Positions 37,501 through 49,313 of a DNA stretch of 64,000 bases are shown piece by piece. The notes below the pieces were generated by a model. That model saw nothing but the letters and a program-made list of their open reading frames with translations, had not been told where the DNA came from and made no database searches. Each line of letters starts with the position of its first letter. Position 1 is the first letter of the stretch. The DNA comes from Balanoglossus misakiensis. Its lineage: Eukaryota; Hemichordata. The DNA is taken from the NCBI GenBank assembly GCA_040954595.2, contig CM082579.2, positions 10,602,001 to 10,666,000 of the forward strand, read 5' to 3'. A program made the position numbers and the translations under genes.

Positions 37501-40500
37501 CATTTTTTGAAAAAAATCATGGGTTATAGCTCATGAAAATCTTTAAAAAAAACGACAGTTTTTCGTCTTTGCGAATTTTCAAAATTTCTTCATTTTTTGA
37601 AAAAAATCATGGGTTATAGCTCATGAAAATCTTCAAAAAACGACGATTTTTCGACTTTGCGAATGTTCAAAATTTCTTCATTTTTTGAAAAAAATCATGG
37701 GTTATAGCTCATGAAAATCTTCAAAAAAAGACGATTTTTTGACTTTGAGATTTTCAAAATTTCTTCATTTTTTGAAAAAAACCATGGGTTATAGCTCATG
37801 AAAATCTTCAAAAAACGACGATTTTTCGACTTTGCGAATTTTCAAAATTTCTTCATTTTTTGAAAAAAATCATGGGTTTATAGCTCATGAAAATCTTCAA
37901 AAAACGACGATTTTTCGACTTTGAGAATTTTCAAGATTTCTTCATTTTTTGAAAAAAACCATGGGTTATAGCTCATGAAAATCTTCAAAAAACGACGATT
38001 TTTCGACTTTGCCAATTTTCAAAATTTCTTCATTTTTTGATAAAAATTATGGGTTATAGCACATGAAAATCTTCAAAAAACGACGATTTTTCGTCTTTGC
38101 GAATTTTCAAAATTTCTTCATTTTTTGATAAAAATCATGGGTTATAGCTCATGAAAATCTTCAAAAAACGACGATTTTTCGACTTTGCGAATTTTCAAAA
38201 ATTCTTCATTTTTTGAAAAAAATCATGGGTTATAGCTCATGAAAATCTTCAAAAAACGACGATTATTCGACTTTGCGAATGTTCAAAATTTCTTCATTTT
38301 TTGATAAAAATCATGGGTTATAGCTCATGAAAATCTTCAAAAAAAGACGATTTTTTGACTTTGAGATTTTCAAAATTTCTTCATTTTTTGAAAAAAACCA
38401 TGGGTTATAGCTCATGAAAATCTTCAAAAAACGACGATTTTTCGACTTAGCGAATTTTCAAAAATTCTTCATTTTTTTAAAAAAATCATGGGTTATAGCT
38501 CATGAAAATCTTTAAAAAAACGACAGTTTTTCGTCTTTGCGAATTTTCAAAATTTCTTCATTTTTTGAAAAAAATCATGGGTTATAGCTCATGAAAATCT
38601 TCAAAAAACGACGGTTATTCGACTTTGCGAATGTTCAAAATTTCTTCATTTTTTGATAAAAATCATGGGTTATAGCTCATGAAAATCTTCAAAAAACGAC
38701 GATTTTTCGACTTTGCGAATGTTCAAAATTTCTTCATTTTTTGATAAAAATTATGGGTTATAGCTCATGAAAATCTTCAAAAAACGACAATTTTTCGTCT
38801 TTGCGAATTTTCAAAATTTCTTCATTTTTTGAAAAAAATCATGGGTTTATAGCTCATGAAAATCTTCAAAAAACGACGATTTTTCGACTTTGAGAATTTT
38901 CAAAATTTCTTCATTTTTTGAAAAAAACCATGGGTTATAGCTCATGAAAATCTTCAAAAAACGACGATTTTTCGACTTTGCCAATTTTCAAAATTTCTTC
39001 ATTTTTTGATAAAAATTATGGGTTATAGCACATGAAAATCTTCAAAAAACGACGATTTTTCGTGTTTGCGAATTTTCAAAATTTCTTCATTTTTTGATAA
39101 AAATCATGGGTTATAGCTCATGAAAATCTTCAAAAAACGACGATTTTTCGACTTTGCGAATTTTCAAAAATTCTTCATTTTTTGAAAAAAATCATGGGTT
39201 ATAGCTCATGAAAATCTTCAAAAAATGACGATTATTCGACTTTGCGAATGTTCAAAATGTCTTCATTTTTTGATAAAAATCATGGGTTATAGCTCATGAA
39301 AATCTTCAAAAAAAGACGATTTTTTGACTTTGAGATTTTCAAAATTTCTTCATTTTTTGAAAAAAAACCATGGGTTATAGCTCATGAAAATCTTCAAAAA
39401 ACGAAGATTTTTCGACTTAGCGAATTTACAAAAATTCTTCATTTTTTTAAAAAAATCATGGGTTATAGCTCATGAAAATCTTCAAAAAAGGACGATTTTT
39501 CGACTTTGCGAATTTTCAAAATTTCTTCATTTTTTGATAAAAATTATGGGTTATAGCTCATGAAAATCTTTAAAAAAACGACAGTTTTTCGTCTTTGCGA
39601 ATTTTCAAAATTTCTTCATTTTTTGAAAAAAAATCATGGGTTATAGCTCATGAAAATCTTCAAAAAACGACGATTTTTCGACTTTGCGAATGTTCAAAAA
39701 TTCTTCATTTTTTGATAAAAATCATGGGTTATAGCTCATGAAAATCTTCAAAAAACGACGATTTTTCGACTTTGCGAATTTTCAAAAATTCTTCATTTTT
39801 TGAAAAAAATCATGGGTTATAGCTCATGAAAATCTTCAAAAAACGACGATTATTCGACTTTGCGAATGTTCAAAATTTCTTCATTTTTTGATAAAAATCA
39901 TGGGTTATAGCTCATGAAAATCTTCAAAAAAAGACGATTTTTTGACTTTGAGATTTTCAAAATTTCTTCATTTTTTGAAAAAAACCATGGGTTATAGCTC
40001 ATGAAAATCTTCAAAAAACGACGATTTTTCGACTTAGCGAATTTTCAAAAATTCTTCATTTTTTTAAAAAAATCATGGGTTATAGCTCATGAAAATCTTC
40101 AAAAAAGGACGATTTTTCGACTTTGCGAATTTTCAAAATTTCTTCATTTTTTGATAAAAATTATGGGTTATAGCTCATGAAAATCTTTAAAAAAACGACA
40201 GTTTTTCGTCTTTGCGAATGTTCAAAATTTCTTCATTTTTTGATAAAAATCATGGGTTATAGCTCATGAAAATCTTCAAAAAAAGACGATTTTTTGACTT
40301 TGAGATTTTCAAAATTTCTTCATTTTTTGAAAAAAACCATGGGTTATAGCTCATGAAAATCTTCAAAAAACGACGATTTTTCGACTTAGCGAATTTACAA
40401 AAATTCTTCATTTTTTAAAAAAAATCATGGGTTATAGCTCATGAAAATCTTCAAAAAACGACGATTTTTCGACTTAGCGAATTTTCAAAATTTCTTCATT

Positions 40501-43500
40501 TTTTGATAAAAATTATGGGTTATAGCTCATGAAAATCTTTAAAAAAACGACAGTTTTTCGTCTTTGCGAATTTTCAAAATTTCTTCATTTTTTGAAAAAA
40601 ATCATGGGTTATAGCTCATGAAAATCTTCAAAAAACGACGATTTTTCGACTTTGCGAATGTTCAAAAATTCTTCATTTTTTGATAAAAATCATGGGTTAT
40701 AGCTCATGAAAATCTTCAAAAAAAGACGATTTTTTGACTTTGAGATTTTCAAAATTTCTTCATTTTTTGAAAAAAACCATGGGTTATAGCTCATGAAAAT
40801 CTTCAAAAAACGACGATTTTTCGACTTAGCGAATTTTCAAAAATTCTTCATTTTTTTAAAAAAATCATGGGTTATAGCTCATGAAAATCTTCAAAAAAGG
40901 ACGATTTTTCGACTTTGCGAATTTTCAAAATTTCTTCATTTTTTGATAAAAATTATGGGTTATAGCTCATGAAAATCTTAAAAAAAACGTCAGTTTTTCG
41001 TCTTTGCGAATTTTCAAAATTTCTTCATTTTTTGAAAAAAATCATGGGTTATAGCTCATGAAAATCTTCAAAAAACGACGATTTTTCGACTTTGCGAATG
41101 TTCAAAAATTCTTCATTTTTTGAAAAAAATCATGGGTTATAGCTCATGAAAATCTTCAAAAAACGACGATTATTCGACTTTGCGAATGTTCAAAATTTCT
41201 TCATTTTTTGATAAAAATCATGGGTTATAGCTCATGAAAATCTTCAAAAAACGACGATTTTTCGACTTTGCGAATGTTCAAAATTTCTTCATTTTTTGAT
41301 AAAAATTATGGGTTATAGCTCATGAAAATCTTCAAAAAACGACGATTTTTCGACTTTGCGAATTTTCAAAATTTCTTCATTTTTTGAAAAAAACCATGGG
41401 TTATAGCTCATGAAAATCTTCAAAAAACGACGATTTTTCGACTTTGCCAATTTTCAAAATTTCTTCATTTTTTGATAAAAATTATGGGTTATAGCACATG
41501 AAAATCTTCAAAAAACGACGATTTTTCGTCTTTGCGAATTTTCAAAATTTCTTCATTTTTTGATAAAAATCATGGGTTATAGCTCATGAAAATCTTCAAA
41601 AAACGACGATTTTTTGACTTTGCGAATTTTCAAAAATTCTTCATTTTTTGAAAAAAATCATGGGTTATAGCTCATGAAAATCTTCAAAAAACGACGATTA
41701 TTCGACTTTGCGAATGTTCAAAATTTCTTCATTTTTTGATAAAAATCATGGGTTATAGCTCATGAAAATCTTCAAAAAAAGACGATTTTTTGACTTTGAG
41801 ATTTTCAAAATTTCTTCATTTTTTGAAAAAAACCATGGGTTATAGCTCATGAAAATCTTCAAAAAAGGACGATTTTTCGACTTTGCGAATTTTCAAAATT
41901 TCTTCATTTTTTGAAAAAAACCATGGGTTATAGCTCATGAAAATCTTCAAAAAACGACGATTTTTCGACTTTGCCAATTTTCAAAATTTCTTCATTTTTT
42001 GATAAAAATTATGGGTTATAGCACATGAAAATCTTCAAAAAACGACGATTTTTCGTCTTTGCGAATTTTCAAAATTTCTTCATTTTTTGATAAAAATCAT
42101 GGGTTATAGCTCATGAAAATCTTCAAAAAACGACGATTTTTCGACTTTGCGAATTTTCAAAAATTCTTCATTTTTTGAAAAAAATCATGGGTTATAGCTC
42201 ATGAAAATCTTCAAAAAATGACGATTATTCGACTTTGCGAATGTTCAAAATGTCTTCATTTTTTGATAAAAATCATGGGTTATAGCTCATGAAAATCTTC
42301 AAAAAAAGACGATTTTTTGACTTTGAGATTTTCAAAATTTCTTCATTTTTTGAAAAAAACCATGGGTTATAGCTCATGAAAATCTTCAAAAAACGAAGAT
42401 TTTTCGACTTAGCGAATTTACAAAAATTCTTCATTTTTTTAAAAAAATCATGGGTTATAGCTCATGAAAATCTTCAAAAAAGGACGATTTTTCGACTTTG
42501 CGAATTTTCAAAATTTCTTCATTTTTTGATAAAAATTATGGGTTATAGCTCATGAAAATCTTAAAAAAAACGACAGTTTTTCGTCTTTGCGAATTTTCAA
42601 AATTTCTTCATTTTTTGAAAAAAATCATGGGTTATAGCTCATGAAAATCTTCAAAAAACGACGATTTTTCGACTTTGCGAATGTTCAAAAATTCTTCATT
42701 TTTTGATAAAAATCATGGGTTATAGCTCATGAAAATCTTCAAAAAACGACGATTTTTCGACTTTGCGAATTTTCAAAAATTCTTCATTTTTTGAAAAAAA
42801 TCATGGGTTATAGCTCATGAAAATCTTCAAAAAACGACGATTATTCGACTTTGCGAATGTTCAAAATTTCTTCATTTTTTGATAAAAATCATGGGTTATA
42901 GCTCATGAAAATCTTCAAAAAAAGACGATTTTTTGACTTTGAGATTTTCAAAATTTCTTCATTTTTTGAAAAAAACCATGGGTTATAGCTCATGAAAATC
43001 TTCAAAAAACGACGATTTTTCGACTTAGCGAATTTTCAAAAATTCTTCATTTTTTTAAAAAAATCATGGGTTATAGCTCATGAAAATCTTCAAAAAAGGA
43101 CGATTTTTCGACTTTGCGAATTTTCAAAATTTCTTCATTTTTTGATAAAAATTATGGGTTATAGCTCATGAAAATCTTTAAAAAAACGACAGTTTTTCGT
43201 CTTTGCGAATGTTCAAAATTTCTTCATTTTTTGATAAAAATCATGGGTTATAGCTCATGAAAATCTTCAAAAAAAGACGATTTTTTTGACTTTGAGATTT
43301 TCAAAATTTCTTCATTTTTTGAAAAAAACCATGGGTTATAGCTCATGAAAATCTTCAAAAAACGACGATTTTTCGACTTAGCGAATTTACAAAAATTCTT
43401 CATTTTTTTTAAAAAATCATGGGTTATAGCTCATGAAAATCTTCAAAAAACGACGATTTTTCGACTTAGCGAATTTTCAAAATTTCTTCATTTTTTGATA

Positions 43501-46500
43501 AAAATTATGGGTTATAGCTCATGAAAATCTTTAAAAAAACGACAGTTTTTCGTCTTTGCGAATTTTCAAAATTTCTTCATTTTTTGAAAAAAATCATGGG
43601 TTATAGCTCATGAAAATCTTCAAAAAACGACGATTTTTCGACTTTGCGAATGTTCAAAAATTCTTCATTTTTTGATAAAAATCATGGGTTATAGCTCATG
43701 AAAATCTTCAAAAAAAGACGATTTTTTGACTTTGAGATTTTCAAAATTTCTTCATTTTTTGAAAAAAACCATGGGTTATAGCTCATGAAAATCTTCAAAA
43801 AACGAAGATTTTTCGACTTAGCGAATTTACAAAAATTCTTCATTTTTTAAAAAAAATCATGGGTTATAGCTCATGAAAATCTTCAAAAAAGGACGATTTT
43901 TCGACTTTGCGAATTTTCAAAATTGCTTCATTTTTTGATAAAAATTATGGGTTATAGCTCATGAAAATCTTAAAAAAAAACGACAGTTTTTCGTCTTTGC
44001 GAATTTTCAAAATTTCTTCATTTTTTGAAAAAAATCATGGGTTATAGCTCATGAAAATCTTCAAAAAAGGACGATTTTTCGACTTTGCGAATGTTCAAAA
44101 ATTCTTCATTTTTTGATAAAAATCATGGGTTATAGCTCATGAAAATCTTCAAAAAACGACGATTTTTCGACTTTGCGAATTTTCAAAAATTCTTCATTTT
44201 TTGAAAAAAATCATGGGTTATAGCTCATGAAAATCTTCAAAAAACGACGATTATTCGACTTTGCGAATGTTCAAAATTTCTTCATTTTTTGATAAAAATC
44301 ATGGGTTATAGCTCATGAAAATCTTCAAAAAAAGACGATTTTTTGACTTTGAGATTTTCAAAATTTCTTCATTTTTTGAAAAAAACCATGGGTTATAGCT
44401 CATGAAAATCTTCAAAAAACGACGATTTTTCGACTTAGCGAATTTTCAAAAATTCTTCATTTTTTTAAAAAAATCATGGGTTATAGCTCATGAAAATCTT
44501 CAAAAAAGGACGATTTTTCGACTTTGCGAATTTTCAAAATTTCTTCATTTTTTGATAAAAATTATGGGTTATAGCTCATGAAAATCTTTAAAAAAACGAC
44601 AGTTTTTCGTCTTTGCGAATGTTCAAAATTTCTTCATTTTTTGATAAAAATCATGGGTTATAGCTCATGAAAATCTTCAAAAAAAGACGATTTTTTGACT
44701 TTGAGATTTTCAAAATTTCTTCATTTTTTGAAAAAAACCATGGGTTATAGCTCATGAAAATCTTCAAAAAACGACGATTTTTCGACTTAGCGAATTTACA
44801 AAAATTCTTCATTTTTTTTAAAAAATCATGGGTTATAGCTCATGAAAATCTTCAAAAAAACGACGATTTTTCGACTTAGCGAATTTTCAAAATTTCTTCA
44901 TTTTTTGATAAAAATTATGGGTTATAGCTCATGAAAATCTTTAAAAAAACGACAGTTTTTCGTCTTTGCGAATTTTCAAAATTTCTTCATTTTTTGAAAA
45001 AAATCATGGGTTATAGCTCATGAAAATCTTCAAAAAACGACGATTTTTCGACTTTGCGAATGTTCAAAAATTCTTCATTTTTTGATAAAAATCATTGGTT
45101 ATAGCTCATGAAAATCTTCAAAAAAAGACGATTTTTTGACTTTGAGATTTTCAAAATTTCTTCATTTTTTGAAAAAAACCATGGGTTATAGCTCATGAAA
45201 ATCTTCAAAAAACGACGATTTTTCGACTTAGCGAATTTTCAAAAATTCTTCATTTTTTTAAAAAAATCATGGGTTATAGCTCATGAAAATCTTCAAAAAA
45301 GGACGATTTTTCGACTTTGCGAATTTTCAAAATTTCTTCATTTTTTGATAAAAATTATGGGTTATAGCTCATGAAAATCTTTAAAAAAAACGACAGTTTT
45401 TCGTCTTTGCGAATTTTCAAAATTTCTTCATTTTTTGAAAAAAATCATGGGTTATAGCTCATGAAAATCTTCAAAAAACGACGATTTTTCGACTTTGCGA
45501 ATGTTCAAAAATTCTTCATTTTTTGAAAAAAATCATGGGTTATAGCTCATGAAAATCTTCAAAAAACGACGATTATTCGACTTTGCGAATGTTCAAAATT
45601 TCTTCATTTTTTGATAAAAATCATGGGTTATAGCTCATGAAAATCTTCAAAAAACGACGATTTTTCGACTTTGCGAATGTTCAAAATTTCTTCATTTTTT
45701 GATAAAAATTATGGGTTATAGCTCATGAAAATCTTCAAAAAACGACGATTTTTCGACTTTGCGAATTTTCAAAATTTCTTCATTTTTTGAAAAAAACCAT
45801 GGGTTATAGCTCATGAAAATCTTCAAAAAACGACGATTTTTCGACTTTGCCAATTTTCAAAATTTCTTCATTTTTTGATAAAAATTATGGGTTATAGCAC
45901 ATGAAAATCTTCAAAAAACGACGATTTTTCGTCTTTGCGAATTTTCAAAATTTCTTCATTTTTTGATAAAAATCATGGGTTATAGCTCATGAAAATCTTC
46001 AAAAAACGACGATTTTTCGACTTTGCGAATTTTCAAAAATTCTTCATTTTTTGAAAAAAATCATGGGTTATAGCTCATGAAAATCTTCAAAAAACGACGA
46101 TTATTCGACTTTGCGAATGTTCAAAATTTCTTCATTTTTTGATAAAAATCATGGGTTATAGCTCATGAAAATCTTCAAAAAAAGACGATTTTTTGACTTT
46201 GAGATTTTCAAAATTTCTTCATTTTTTGAAAAAAACCATGGGTTATAGCTCATGAAAATCTTCAAAAAACGACGATTTTTCGACTTAGCGAATTTACAAA
46301 AATTCTTCATTTTTTAAAAAAAATCATGGGTTATAGCTCATGAAAATCTTCAAAAAAGGACGATTTTTCGACTTTGCGAATTTTCAAAATTTCTTCATTT
46401 TTTGATAAAAATTATGGGTTATAGCTCATGAAAATCTTTAAAAAAACGACAGTTTTTCGTCTTTGCGAATTTTCAAAATTTCTTCATTTTTTGAAAAAAA

Positions 46501-47417
46501 TCATGGGTTATAGCTCATGAAAATCTTCAAAAAACGACGATTATTCGACTTTGCGAATGTTCAAAATTTCTTCATTTTTTGATAAAAATCATGGGTTATA
46601 GCTCATGAAAATCTTCAAAAAAAGACGATTTTTTGACTTTGAGAATTTTCAAAATTTCTTCATTTTTTGAAAAAAACCATGGGTTATAGCTCATGAAAAT
46701 CTTCAAAAAACGACGATTTTTCGACTTTGCCAATTTTCAAAATTTCTTGATTTTTTGATAAAAATCATGGGTTATAGCTCATGAAAATCTTCAAAAAACG
46801 ACGATTTTTCGTCTTTGCGAATTTTCAAAATTTCTTCATTTTTTGATAAAAATTATGGGTTATAGCTCATGAAAATCTTTAAAAAAACGACAGTTTTTCG
46901 TCTTTGCGAATTTTCAAAATTTCTTCATTTTTTGAAAAAAAATCATGGGTTATAGCTCATGAAAATCTTCAAAAAACGACGATTATTCGACTTTGCGAAT
47001 GTTCAAAATTTCTTCATTTTTTGATAAAAATTATGGGTTATAGCTCATGAAAATCTTCAAAAAAAGACGATTTTTTGACTTTGAGAATTTTCAAAATTTC
47101 TTCATTTTTTGAAAAAAACCATGGGTTATAGCTCATGAAAATCTTCAAAAAACGACGATTTTTCGACTTTGCCAATTTTCAAAATTTCTTGATTTTTTGA
47201 TAAAAATCATGGGTTATAGCTCATGAAAATCTTCAAAAAAACGACGATTTTTCGTCTTTGCGAATTTTCAAAATTTCTTCATTTTTTGAAAAAAATCATG
47301 GGTTATAGCTCATGAAAATCTTCAAAAAACGACAATTTTTCGTCTTTGCGAATTTTCAAAATTTCTTCATTTTTTGAAAAAAAATCATGGGTGAAAATCT
47401 TCAAAAAACGACGATTT
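28580..47417. repeat. 18.8-kb satellite array of 88-bp monomers with higher-order structure
   Basis: Monomers of about 88 bp (spacing checked as 88 between 28611, 28699 and 28787) run head to tail for 18.8 kb, about 214 copies. The most conserved core is ATGGGTTATAGCTCATGAAA followed by ATCTTCAAAAAACGACG; A/T tracts make up much of the rest. Recurrent variants include GATTATTCGAC, GACAGTTTTTCGTC, AAAGACGATTTTTTGAC (with TTTGAGA), ACTTAGCGAA, TTTGCCAA and ATAGCACATG. They recur in fixed order, so the array has higher-order units. Private variants repeat at offsets of 794 bp (9 monomers), 2,993 bp (34), 5,467 bp (62) and 6,258 bp (71). The monomer is not a multiple of 3 and has stops in all frames, so it is non-coding. 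The right edge is abrupt and the last monomer lacks part of its core. Confidence 0.97.
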
Positions 47418-47420
47418 GAG

Positions 47421-47589
47421 CGTGGAAGGGTATCAGAAACTAAACAAGGATGACATGCAACCCATGAGGAATATCTACCTAAGTTTTGATAATCCCGTAG
47501 TGAAGTACTTGGATGGAGACAACATTGAAATGGAAACTCGTAATCAAACGGAGGACACAGCGGACAAAATGGATTATAAAAATGTCTGA
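47421..47589 (+). CDS. Orphan terminal coding exon of a tyrosine-rich tail, abutting the satellite
   Basis: Directly after the last satellite monomer an open frame runs to TGA at 47587-47589. From the possible acceptor (..gatttgag|C, exon from 47421) it encodes about 55 residues: GYQKLNKDDMQPMRNIYLSF, then NPVVKYLDG, then MDYKNV at the C-terminus. Normal amino-acid composition, several tyrosines in YxxL/YxxF/YxxV contexts and no cysteine look like the end of a receptor cytoplasmic tail. No upstream exon of such a gene was found left of the array, so the gene may be interrupted by the satellite or may be a broken remnant. AATAAA motifs follow at 48424 and about 48740. Confidence 0.45.
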
Positions 47590-49313
47590 AGAGTCAACTT
47601 GTATCACAGCACTTTTCAAAATTAATGAGAATAAAAATATTACATGTAATACACCCCTAGATAAAATTATATATGGAATGCATATACCGGTAGAATCATG
47701 AACAAGATAGCCTCGGCCATATAGTCACTATCATTAGATGTTTGTTTTATCATTCCTTATTTTTTTCAGGCATTGGTACATGTAGTTGTAATGTTGTCTT
47801 GAGAAGCCAATTATTTGAGATTCTCACAGGCCTACCCTGGCTACTCATAAATAATTACACCACTTTTTTATGTACACCTTTAAAATATCAAGAGTAAGAT
47901 ATTTTACTCTAGAAATATATACAAGGAAAAAAAATGCTGCCAGTGGAATTTTGCAAAAAAAAATTTTTAAACAGCTTTAATGGTTTTAAAATAAACAATT
48001 ACCGGTATATGGTATATATATTTACAATTGTGTATTTGTCTATTTCCTTCGCTGATAATGCCAAAAAGTCGTATTGTTTCAAAAAGAGTAGTTCTAAAAC
48101 ATTGCTTGACAAACAAGAGAACTTTGTGTTAACTTTTTACTAACAATATATTTTCATGTGATTTGAAACACTAGCAGTATATAAGCTGCTGAAATGGATT
48201 GTATATGTACTAAGTTTGAATTGTCTAAGACAGTACTGTGTATTATGAACTTTTTAAACTATAAGTCAGATGGGAAACAACAAAGAAATCAAAGTTTAGA
48301 AGTAGTGCACTAGCTACAATATTTTAAAGTCTTTTTGAGGTATGTAGAAAATGGAATCAGAGATTGATTTATGCTTGTATGACAATTGATTTGTCAAACA
48401 TTTTGTACATTTACAGTGATATCAATAAAATTAACTTATTATAAACAGGAATGATGAACGTTGTTGTAAAAATGTGTTTATTTACAAAAAATATTGATTG
48501 ATGCAGGCAACTGAGAGGTGTAATAATTGTTGTGGTGGTTGGATGGTTTTTCTGTGAACGAGCTAGAGTACGCCTATCATTGCAGCTTAGTCAAAAGAAG
48601 AAAATATTCAGGTATTCAGAGAGGAACAGAATGGTGCACACAAAAGCAAAGTCGCTATAATGCTAGAAGAACACTAGGAAAGTGTTATTTTCCCCAAAAA
48701 ATTTTACCAGTGTGTGAAATTTGCGCTATAGCATAAGAATAAAGCCTTCATTATTTCACCAACGATTTGAGAAAGCGATGGCATCACTTTGGAGACCTTG
48801 AAACCGAAAAGGTTAAGTTATGCAATTGCTACTTCATTAGTAAAAGGAAATCCAATATAAGAAAAAAACACAGAGAGGGAAAGTGACCCAGGGCCCAAGG
48901 CCGGTCACTAAACTGTACCCGGCAGTTAGTTCCGGATTGGGGGTAGGTTGAACAGTCTGACATCAACTTCAAACAACGATGGGGTTGGAAGGAACCCAGT
49001 GTGCCTATCTGACAACTGTCCATGCCATTGACTGGCTTTTGTGAACTCTTGCCAGCGCCCAAGACATTAAGTTTCAACAAGTGGTTTGCTGATTGTGTCC
49101 TACGTTTCCGTCGACCCCTAGCATATTCTGCTTGCACTGCGGAAGCTAGTGTGATAATTACATACAATCGGATATACTTGTCTAATATATTTTGTGATTG
49201 TGGAATCATTATCAACACCAGGAACTTCTACTATAGCCGAAATTTTCATAAGTCTTCTCATTGTCAGAGTTTAAGTCGGCCTTCAGGCACCGAATTTCAC
49301 TTGGACAGTCGCC
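47590..49313. other. Intergenic DNA and 5' flank of the receptor gene
   Basis: No gene was recognised. Two overlapping ORFs on opposite strands (48829-49218 minus, 49022-49366 plus) show no known domain. The plus-strand one runs through the receptor start codon in another frame. The stretch 48860-49150 is GC-richer than its surroundings and may be a repeat or the receptor promoter/5' UTR. Confidence 0.4.

Noticed and set aside
28580-47417. CRISPR-like or gene-coding repeat array
   Set aside because: There are no unique spacers; the whole 88-bp unit repeats. Stops in all frames and a unit length that is not a multiple of three exclude a coding repeat.
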